From the NCBI GenBank assembly GCA_934489915.1, contig CAKSSZ010000077.1, positions 1-6,910 of the forward strand: a DNA stretch of 6,910 nucleotides, read 5' to 3'. Position 1 is the stretch's first letter. Every line of letters begins with the position of its first letter. Position numbers and translations under genes: made by a program. The notes under the pieces were generated by a model. It worked only from the letters and a program-made list of their open reading frames with translations. It made no database searches and had not been told where the DNA came from. Shown in pieces: positions 1 through 6,300 of the stretch. The DNA is from an uncultured Clostridia bacterium. GTDB taxonomy: Bacteria > Bacillota > Clostridia > HGM11514.

Positions 1-97
1 GGAACGCCGGGAGCAAAAACGGCTGCGGGAGCAATATCTGGCAGATGTGCGCAAGAATCTGCGGGCAACCTTAGAATGCGTCCGTTGGGAAGAATAG
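1..97 (+). CDS. C-terminal end of an unidentified protein (5' end outside window)
   Basis: An open frame enters from the left edge (first complete codon at base 2) and stops at TAG 95-97, giving 31 residues. The peptide is strongly charged, with many Arg, Glu and Lys, starting ERREQKRLREQYLADVRKN and ending in RWEE. It looks like a terminal alpha-helix, possibly coiled coil. No family can be recognised from so short a tail. The frame is supported as real by its placement: it ends five bases before a hairpin terminator, as expected for the last gene of a rightward transcription unit. It could be a chance open frame, but the terminator and amphipathic charge pattern argue against that. Confidence 0.6.
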   Translation, partial: ERREQKRLREQYLADVRKNLRATLECVRWEE

Positions 98-101
98 ATA
101 C

Positions 102-141
102 AAAAACGCAGCGATCGGGGAATTTGACCGCTGCGTTTTTT
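102..141. terminator. Bidirectional Rho-independent terminator between convergent genes
   Basis: The arm ACGCAGCG (106-113) pairs perfectly with CGCTGCGT (129-136) around a 15-base loop. The stem is extended and flanked by an A run (102-106) on the left and a T run (136-141) on the right, so either strand gives a GC-rich hairpin followed by a U tract. It lies 4 bases past the stop at 97 and 6 bases past the leftward gene's stop at 148-150, so it can serve both converging genes. Confidence 0.85.
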
Positions 142-147
142 AGATCC

Positions 148-426
148 TTATTTTAATAAAAAAACCACGGTAGTGATCAGAGCTGCTGCGGCAAATAGCA
201 GGAACAGGCGGGTGAGAGCGTGCTTTTTATCGGCAGGCGGAACGCTTTGAGCAAGACTTTGATGGTACCGATCAATGATCCGCTGGGCTTCTTTCACAAT
301 TCCGTCCTCCGAGGCGTAATATTCCCGTTCTCCCAGATCCTTTTTTAAAATCAGAATGGCTTGCTCCACATAACCGGAGTCAATCTTTTGAATTACAACA
401 ACATTTCTGGATTTTCCATAAATCAT
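148..426 (-). CDS. Small tail-anchored membrane protein, unknown function
   Basis: This leftward gene of 92 codons encodes a protein I do not recognise. The N-terminal part starts MIYGKSRNVVVIQKID and reads like a small alpha/beta segment (strand VVVIQ, then helix EQAILILKKDL), followed by a helical charged stretch (KEAQRIIDRYHQSLAQ). The C-terminus is one hydrophobic helix of about 20 residues (LTRLFLLFAAAALITTVVFLL) ending in a single Lys, with no signal peptide. That arrangement suggests a C-tail-anchored protein with its soluble part in the cytoplasm. An in-frame ATG exists at 432 (adding Met-Gly). The AGGAGG core at 434-439 is only one base from that ATG but seven bases from the ATG at 426, so 426 is the better start. 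It is divergent from the AraC-type regulator and convergent with the gene on the left, so no operon partner helps assign a role. Confidence 0.75.
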   Translation of the reverse strand: MIYGKSRNVVVIQKIDSGYVEQAILILKKDLGEREYYASEDGIVKEAQRIIDRYHQSLAQSVPPADKKHALTRLFLLFAAAALITTVVFLLK

Positions 427-432
427 TCCCAT

Positions 433-440
433 TCCTCCTT
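433..440 (-). promoter_or_regulatory. Strong Shine-Dalgarno site that decides the start of the small membrane protein
   Basis: On the minus strand the sequence reads AAGGAGGA, a near-perfect anti-16S match. Spacing from the AGGAGG core is 1 base to the ATG at 432 and 7 bases to the ATG at 426, favouring initiation at 426. Confidence 0.75.
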
Positions 441-490
441 CATTATTTTGTCTTTATTTTTTACCATTTTTAAAAATTCATGCACTTTTC

Positions 491-519
491 TTGCCAGGAC
501 AGAAAAAATATGATATGAT
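491..519 (+). promoter_or_regulatory. Sigma-A-type promoter for the AraC-family regulator
   Basis: TTGCCA (491-496) and TATGAT (514-519) are separated by exactly 17 bases. Each box matches the consensus in five of six positions. Transcription would start near 525-527, leaving a leader of about 35 bases to the ATG at 561 or 68 bases to the ATG at 594. A second, overlapping TATGAT (509-514) is spaced too closely (12 bases) to use the same -35 box. Confidence 0.7.
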
Positions 520-544
520 GAAAAAGGAAACAATGTTTTTCTTT

Positions 545-554
545 GCCGCGCGGC
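545..554. repeat. Perfect 10-base GC palindrome in the regulator leader
   Basis: GCCGCGCGGC is its own reverse complement. It is very GC-rich within an otherwise AT-rich intergenic stretch. It sits just downstream of the predicted transcription start and upstream of the regulator's start codon, where it could be a protein-binding site or form a small leader hairpin. Ten bases with no loop make a stable RNA hairpin unlikely. Function is unproven and the palindrome could be chance. Confidence 0.35.
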
Positions 555-593
555 GTTTGAATGAGGAAAAATGAAGAACGGGAAGTGAAGAAG

Positions 594-1466
594 ATGAGAC
601 GCTTTACTTATCAGAATACGTTTAAAAAGGATCGGCAGGTCTGTATCACCAGAAGCGAATGGGATCATCCCATTGAGGCTGAGTTACATTCCCATGAATT
701 CATGGAATTGGTTTATGTTGCAAAGGGGACGGGGCATCACCGGATAGACGGCGAGCGTTACGATGTGACAAAGGGATGCCTGCTGCTGATCAATTACGGG
801 CAAACCCACGCATTTCAAATGGAAGCGGATTATCTGTTTTACAACATTTTGATGAAGCCGGATTTTTTAGCGGAGCAGCTTGTCAATATTGGGAACGCTT
901 TTGAAATTTTATCTTTAACCGCTTTTGCGGATTTTCAAAGCCTGGTGAACGACCGGGTGCAGATGGTGAAGTTTTCAGGGTCGGAGGTGCTGTTAATGGA
1001 CGACATTGTCCATGCGCTGTATGCGGAATATGCAGGGGACTTAGTCGGGCGGACAACTATGATGAAAAGCTATATTACATTACTGTTGACTTGGGTGTTT
1101 CGTAAAATGTCGGTAGGCCTTTCCCAGAACAGCATGAATTCCGAACGAATCCCGGCAGAGATTCTGGATTATTTGGAAAAACATTACCAGGAGAAAATTT
1201 CTTTAAACGAGCTGGCAAAAAAATGCTTATACCAACCGGCCTATTTCAGTACTGTTTTTAAGGCATGTTACGGGATTACGCTGACAGAATATCTTCAGCG
1301 CAAACGGATTGAGCACGGCTGCCGCCTGCTGCGGGAGACGGATTTATCGGTGGAAGAAATCGGCCGGCAGGTGGGGTATGAGGACAATGTGCGTTTTTAT
1401 CGCTATTTTAAAAAAATCTGCGGGATGACGCCCAATGTTTACCGAAATCAGGAAATCAAAAAATAG
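594..1466 (+). CDS. AraC-family transcriptional regulator with N-terminal cupin sensor domain
   Basis: Cytoplasmic DNA-binding regulator, about 290 residues from Met594 (301 if ATG 561 is used; residue numbers here use 561). Residues 37-110 look like the AraC ligand-binding cupin: HSHEFMELVYV, then a beta-rich segment with GTGHHRIDGERY, then LLLINYGQTHAF. The C-terminus holds the paired helix-turn-helix motifs: ISLNELAKKCLYQPAYFSTVFK (213-234) and LSVEEIGRQVGYEDNVRFYRYFKK (262-285), closing with the family signature GMTPNVYR. Such proteins usually sense a sugar or other small molecule and activate nearby catabolic genes. The two secreted glycan-type genes immediately downstream fit this, but the target and ligand are inferred. 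The start at 594 is preferred because residues 1-11 (RKNEEREVKK) read like a translated purine-rich leader and ATG 561 has no Shine-Dalgarno; 594 has only a weak one (GGGAAG, 8 bases away). The gene has its own promoter and terminator. Confidence 0.93.
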   Translation: MRRFTYQNTFKKDRQVCITRSEWDHPIEAELHSHEFMELVYVAKGTGHHRIDGERYDVTKGCLLLINYGQTHAFQMEADYLFYNILMKPDFLAEQLVNIGNAFEILSLTAFADFQSLVNDRVQMVKFSGSEVLLMDDIVHALYAEYAGDLVGRTTMMKSYITLLLTWVFRKMSVGLSQNSMNSERIPAEILDYLEKHYQEKISLNELAKKCLYQPAYFSTVFKACYGITLTEYLQRKRIEHGCRLLRETDLSVEEIGRQVGYEDNVRFYRYFKKICGMTPNVYRNQEIKK

Positions 1467-1480
1467 TTTGGTTTTTACAA

Positions 1481-1512
1481 AAAAATTGCTGTTGAAAAGC
1501 AGCATTTTTTTT
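1481..1512 (+). terminator. Rho-independent terminator after the AraC-family gene
   Basis: TGCTG (1487-1491) pairs with CAGCA (1500-1504) around an 8-base loop. After one T-T mismatch the stem is extended by an A run (1481-1485) facing the T run (1506-1510), with T continuing to 1512. It begins 14 bases after the regulator's stop codon. The GC stem is only five pairs, so some readthrough into the next gene is possible. Confidence 0.72.
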
Positions 1513-1520
1513 ATTACAAT
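1492..1520 (+). promoter_or_regulatory. Sigma-A-type promoter for the secreted-protein operon, overlapping the upstream terminator
   Basis: TTGAAA (1492-1497) and TACAAT (1515-1520) are separated by exactly 17 bases, each five of six matches to consensus. The -35 box lies in the loop and inner stem of the terminator hairpin, and the T run forms most of the spacer. Predicted start is near 1527, giving a leader of about 54 bases before ATG 1581. No other comparable promoter is visible in 1467-1580, and none is visible between the two secreted-protein genes. Confidence 0.6.
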
Positions 1521-1566
1521 AAAACTATAGGAAGATGGAATAAATTCAATTTTCCGCAAAAAAACA

Positions 1567-1573
1567 AAAGGAG
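1567..1573 (+). promoter_or_regulatory. Ribosome binding site of the first secreted-protein gene
   Basis: AAAGGAG is followed by 7 bases and then ATG 1581. A second ATG follows directly (Met-Met), at 10 bases spacing; the first is preferred on spacing. Confidence 0.7.
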
Positions 1574-1580
1574 TGGTATC

Positions 1581-3356
1581 ATGATGAAAAAAACAACGGT
1601 TTTATGCCTGGTGCTGACATTGCTGGTAACGGCGGCGTCTCTCTCGGCAGCAGCGGCAAGCGATCCGTATTTTTCCGGCAGCGGAACAGAGGCGGATCCT
1701 TACCTGATTCAGACGCCAAAGGATTTGGCAACCTTGGTTTATTTAACCACTGATTACGGTTTGAAGGACGATAACGAAAATCTTTATTACGACACATCCG
1801 CTTATACCATCCCCTCAGGGGAAAGCTGGACAAACAACGGCAAGGCGGGCTACTATTGCGGCAGATGGGGAAACCCCAGCCCGATCCGCTATTATAAAAT
1901 GACTGCGGATTTGGACATGAGCGGCTATGATTTTTCAAAAGGCGGCATCGGCGGCGGGAACAGCAATGTGGCATTTGCCGGTCACTTTGACGGCGACGGC
2001 CATGTGATCCGCAACTGGAAGAGCAGCGGCAGCGGTACCTGTGACAACAACGGTATCTTTGCCCAGGCGCATTTTGGGAATGTACCCGGACAAGGCATTT
2101 ACAATTTGGGTGTAGAGGGTGCGTCTGTTACGGTGAACGGCGGCCATTGCGGCGTGTTGGCGGGCTGGATGAGCTCTTGGGGGAGCGCAGGTACTCCCGG
2201 TATTTTTAATTGCTATGTGAAGGATTCGGAAACCGTACGTGCCGGAGGGAGCAGCGACGGGAGCGACGCAAACGGCGCCATGGTCGGTTATGTGGATATG
2301 GCAAGCGGAGAGACCAATCATGTTTTATGGATCAGCGGCTGTTATGTGAGCAATGTATCTCTGAATCAGTCCGGTTCGGCCGGCAACACGGCGGAAACCA
2401 GCAACCCGGGCGGCATTGTGGGGCGGTATAACCATCGTTGGGTAGCCAGTCATCGGCTGCAGCTGAAGGATTGTTATACTTATAGCGCTGATACGGCAAA
2501 GAATTTGCCGGTGGTAGGCATCGTCCCCGTGAATGAAGAAGGGGGCCCCGGCTGTAAGAACACCATTACCTTTGAAAATTGCTATCAGCCGGAAACGGAC
2601 TCTACCTGGCTGAAGGCGAGCGGATTGGAGAAAAGCAGCGTACCGGGGAGCAGCGATGCTCATGTCAGTGGCACAGGCAATCTGGCATCTCCTGTTGCTT
2701 CGGATTTTACTGCCGGTGTCTATCAGGAAGATGTTCTGCTGGCAAACGGAGGCTTGCCCGTATTCCCCAGGGAATATAGTTACATTACCAATACCTTGGA
2801 AGCCGGTGAAAATGGAGCCTTAAGCGTAACGCCGGTAGAGGGCGAGGTCAGACAGGACGGGAACAAGGTATATATCAAACAAGGCAGCGGCCTGACGGTG
2901 ACGGCAGAGCCTGCGGAATTTTACAGATTGTCCTCTCTGACCTATCAGGGGCAGGATCAGATCGAGAATTTTGTAACCGGTACAGCAAATTATCCCTTTG
3001 AAAGCCTGGAAGACGGCGGCACTTGGATTGCTTCTTTTGAGAAGGTCAAGCCTTCCGTGGTTGTGAACTCCACCGTGCGCACGGGAATCTATAATGATGC
3101 GCCTTCTGCGGTGGCATATGCAAAGTTCAGCGGGTTACATCCGTCGGAGTACGGGATGTTTTTGCAGCGTGCTTCCGGGACGGGGAAAGAGCTTCAGCTG
3201 GAGGCGAAAGGAAATGCAGACGGGCAGTTTGCCATCCGTGTGTTCGGCGAGGGCGTGAAAACGGGTAGCTTTACCATGCAGCCTTACTTTATTGCCAACG
3301 AGGGGGATGACCCTCAGCGGGGAGATAAAACGGACAGCTTCAGCTTGGAGCAATAG
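1581..3356 (+). CDS. Secreted beta-helix (GLUG-like) protein, non-catalytic paralogue of the downstream gene
   Basis: A 591-residue exported protein of unknown precise function. Residues 1-26 are a signal peptide: MMKK, a hydrophobic core, and likely cleavage after AAA before SDPYF. Residues 27-395 form a module opening with GSGTEADPYLIQTPKDLATL, the entry motif common in secreted Bacillota beta-helix proteins, then GHFDGDGHVI and recurring rungs of the type xCYV...GGIVG or NGAMVG, resembling GLUG repeats. Eight cysteines fall in this module. Residues about 402-488 look like a divergent InlB-type/bacterial-repeat beta domain (LTVTAEPAEFYRL...WIASFEKV). Residues 490-591 are a beta-rich tail I do not recognise. 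I see no sortase motif, SLH domain, dockerin or catalytic domain, so a glycan-binding or surface-associated role is a guess. The module is closely matched by the N-terminus of the next gene, which starts 21 bases downstream and is probably in the same transcript. Strong ribosome binding site; own promoter inside the upstream terminator. Confidence 0.88.
   Translation: MMKKTTVLCLVLTLLVTAASLSAAAASDPYFSGSGTEADPYLIQTPKDLATLVYLTTDYGLKDDNENLYYDTSAYTIPSGESWTNNGKAGYYCGRWGNPSPIRYYKMTADLDMSGYDFSKGGIGGGNSNVAFAGHFDGDGHVIRNWKSSGSGTCDNNGIFAQAHFGNVPGQGIYNLGVEGASVTVNGGHCGVLAGWMSSWGSAGTPGIFNCYVKDSETVRAGGSSDGSDANGAMVGYVDMASGETNHVLWISGCYVSNVSLNQSGSAGNTAETSNPGGIVGRYNHRWVASHRLQLKDCYTYSADTAKNLPVVGIVPVNEEGGPGCKNTITFENCYQPETDSTWLKASGLEKSSVPGSSDAHVSGTGNLASPVASDFTAGVYQEDVLLANGGLPVFPREYSYITNTLEAGENGALSVTPVEGEVRQDGNKVYIKQGSGLTVTAEPAEFYRLSSLTYQGQDQIENFVTGTANYPFESLEDGGTWIASFEKVKPSVVVNSTVRTGIYNDAPSAVAYAKFSGLHPSEYGMFLQRASGTGKELQLEAKGNADGQFAIRVFGEGVKTGSFTMQPYFIANEGDDPQRGDKTDSFSLEQ
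1839..1934 (+). repeat. Direct repeat block A, copy 1 (within first secreted-protein gene)
   Basis: These 96 bases match 3642-3737 at 90 positions by my count. All six differences are synonymous, so the 32 encoded residues (from GKAGYYCGRW to MSGYDF) are identical. Offset between copies is 1803 bases. This is the best-conserved protein stretch of the tandem duplication and contains the conserved Cys93. Confidence 0.85.
2211..2301 (+). repeat. Direct repeat block B, copy 1 (within first secreted-protein gene)
   Basis: These 91 bases match 4014-4104 at 87 positions, including an uninterrupted 35-base identity at 2238-2272. It encodes NCYVKDSETVRAGG and the SSDGSDANGAMVGY region. Offset 1803 bases, same reading frame in both genes. 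Confidence 0.85.
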
Positions 3357-3362
3357 AGGCAG

Positions 3363-3371
3363 AGAAGGGAG
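3363..3371 (+). promoter_or_regulatory. Ribosome binding site of the GH141-like gene
   Basis: AGAAGGGAG lies 6 bases before ATG 3378 and only 6 bases after the preceding stop (3354-3356). The 21-base gap has no room for a terminator or promoter, supporting co-transcription of the two secreted-protein genes. Confidence 0.65.
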
Positions 3372-3377
3372 ATTGTT

Positions 3378-6300
3378 ATGACAAAAAAACTGTTAGCGCT
3401 TTTACTGACCTGCCTGTTGATACTATGCAGCGTTCCGGCTGTCACAATGGCAGACGGTGATCCCTATTTTGCGGGCAGTGGAACAGAAGCAGATCCTTAC
3501 TTGATTCAAACGCCGGAGGATTTGGCAACTCTGGTGTATCTGACCAACGATTACGGCAAAAAAGATAAAGACGGAAATCCTTATTATGACACCGGCAGCA
3601 GCTTTACGGTGCCGGGAACCGATACCGTCTGGCAAGTACATGGCAAGGCAGGCTACTATTGCGGCAGATGGGGGAATCCCAGCCCGATCCGTTATTATAA
3701 AATGACTGCGGATCTGGACATGAGCGGATATGATTTTACCCAAGGCGGCATTGGCGGCGGAAATGTAGATACAGCTTTTTCCGGGCATTTTGACGGAAAC
3801 GGTCATGTAATTCAGAACTGGAAAAGCAGCGGCAGCGGTACCTGTGCCAATAACGGTATTTTTGCCCAAGCGCATTTTGGGAATGTTCCCGGGCAAAGCA
3901 TCGTTAATTTGGGCGTGGAGCATGCCTCTGTTACAGGCAGCGGCGGGCACTGCGGTGTGCTGGTTGGCCTGCTGTATTCTTGGGGCAATCAGGACAATAC
4001 CGGGATTTTTAACTGCTATGTGAAGGATTCGGAAACCTTGCGTGCCGGAGGGAGCAGCGACGGGAGCGACGCAAATGGCGCCATGGTCGGTTATGCGGAT
4101 ATGGATAGCAGCGAGGACGGCCACCGTTTAACGATCAGCGGCTGTTATGTAAAAAATGTAGCGCTCAATCAGGTTGGCTCCGCTGGGAATGTGCCGGAAG
4201 CCAGCAACCCGGGCGGCATTGTGGGGCGGTTTAACCACCGTTGGAAATTGAACCATCGGCTGCAGCTGAAGGATTGCTATGCTTACGGTACAGAAACGGC
4301 AAAGAATCTGCCGGTAGTGGGCATAAGTCCTGTGAATGAAGAGGCGGCGCCGGGCAGCAAGAATACGATTACTTTTGAAAATTGCTACCAGCCGGAAACC
4401 GATACCGCTTGGCTGAAGGCAAGCGGGTTGGGGAGTGCAGACGCCGAAAAAGATCATGTGATCGGCACCGGCGGCTTGCAGGCTCCTGCGGCAAGCGATT
4501 TTGGAGCAGGGCTTTATACGGATGACACTTTGGATGTGAATGATGCGTTGCCGTTGCTGCAATGGGAATTTGAAAGAATCAAAAACCAGTCCAGCTCGGA
4601 AATTACGGTAAGTATCGACGAGGGCGGCACAGTATCCCATTCCGGAAACGCAGTCCAGGACGGTGATCGGCTGACAGGCATTATCGGCCGTGCCTTCACG
4701 CTGCAAATTAAGTCAGATGCGGGCTTTATGCCTGTGTGTACCTTTGACGGTGCAGAGGTTGCAGTTTCCGGCGGCGTGTTGTCCGTCCCGGTGACGAAAG
4801 CGGCACATCAAATTTCCATTACCTTCCGTGAGATGAAGAACATGGGGACGGAATTTTATGTGGATCCCATGAACGGAAGTGATACCAACGACGGTAACTC
4901 GCCGGATGCGGCATTTCAAAGCTTGCAGGCGGCGAAAGAAAAGGTTTCCTCTTATCGGCAAAATAATATGCTGGGGCAGGGAACCGTGTATGTGAATTTG
5001 CGGGGCGGTTATTATCCGATGGAGCAAACTCTGACCTTCTCTGTGGATGATTCCGGTACGGAAGAGCAGCCGATTGTATACCGTTCTTATCAGAACGAAA
5101 GAGCGGTTCTGACCGGTGCGCAGTCGCTGGACGCCTCTCAGATAGAAAGGGTAACGGATGAAGCACTGCTGAACCGTTTGTCCGAAAGCTATGCCAAGGA
5201 TCACCTGTATATGTTGGATTTAAAGGCACAGGGAGTTGCACTGCCGCCCCTGCGCAGTAATTCCAATACCAGTGGAATGCGCTTTTATATGAACGGCTCG
5301 GCTCTCATCAATGCCCGTTGGCCCAATGACGATAAAACCGGCGAGCAGTATTTTGTGAGAGGACAGCCCGTAGATTTAACCAAGGAGCAACAGGGCAAAT
5401 ATAATGGCGGCGGGCAGCCTGTTGTGATGGAATATACCGATCCGTCTAACAGAAGCGCCAAATGGAACATTAAGAAAAATGATGTATTCCTGGGCGGCGC
5501 CATTGCTTATCTGTGGTGGCCGGAGTGCTTGCTGATCGATCAGCTGGATGCGGACAAAAAGCAGGTGATCACCGCCTCTTCTGCTGCTTACGGCCAGGAT
5601 ACTTATACTTCCAAAACCGAACGGTATCTCTATTTTGAGAACCTGTTTGAAGAAATTGATCAGCCGGGAGAAAGCTACTTGGATCGGGAAACCGGTATTC
5701 TGTACTTCTATCCCATCGGTTCTGTGAAGAATGCAACGTTGTCACTTTCCCAAACCGGTGCGGATTTGATCCGGGTGCAGGGGGCGTCTTATCTGACCTT
5801 CCAAAACATTGATTTTGTGGAAAGCTGCGGCAATGCACTGAGCTTGTCCGGGGAGCATATCACCGTTGACGGGAGCAAGATTCACGGAATCGGCAAAAGC
5901 GGTGTTGAGGCTTCCGGTACCGATTTGATCGTGAAAAACTGTGACATTTATGATTTTGCTTCTTACGGAATTCTGCTTTCCGGCGGAAATCGGGAAACCT
6001 TGCAGCCTTCCGGAAATGTGATTACCAATAATAAGATTCATGGCGGCTACGGCGCAGTTGCTACCGGAATTCAGGCCGGGGGAGTGGGACATACCATTTC
6101 TCATAATGAAATGTTTGATTTTTCCATCCAGGCTATCCGGTATGACGACATGAACAACAGCGTGATTGAATATAATCAAATTTATGATACCCAGCTGTTG
6201 AACGCAGACGGCGGCGCTATTTATGCCGGGCGGAACAGCACTGACCTGGGCAATCTGATTCGGTATAATTACTTCCATGACATCGGAGGGCATATCGGCG

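Noticed and set aside
423..668. An 81-codon minus-strand frame across the divergent intergenic region
   Set aside because: It overlaps the regulator's promoter and start and the small membrane gene's ribosome binding site, and has low-complexity composition.
3411..3443. Possible lipoprotein signal around Cys17 of the GH141-like protein
   Set aside because: The residue before the cysteine is Leu, which does not fit a lipobox. A normal signal peptidase I site near residues 21-25 fits better.
3423..4124. A 233-codon minus-strand open frame
   Set aside because: Same codon-register shadow of the secreted-protein gene. Its similarity to the antisense frame at 1935-2321 only reflects the sense duplication.
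4128..5204. Minus-strand frames at 4128-4706 and 4713-5204
   Set aside because: Both are in codon register with the sense gene and have no recognisable product; treated as shadows.
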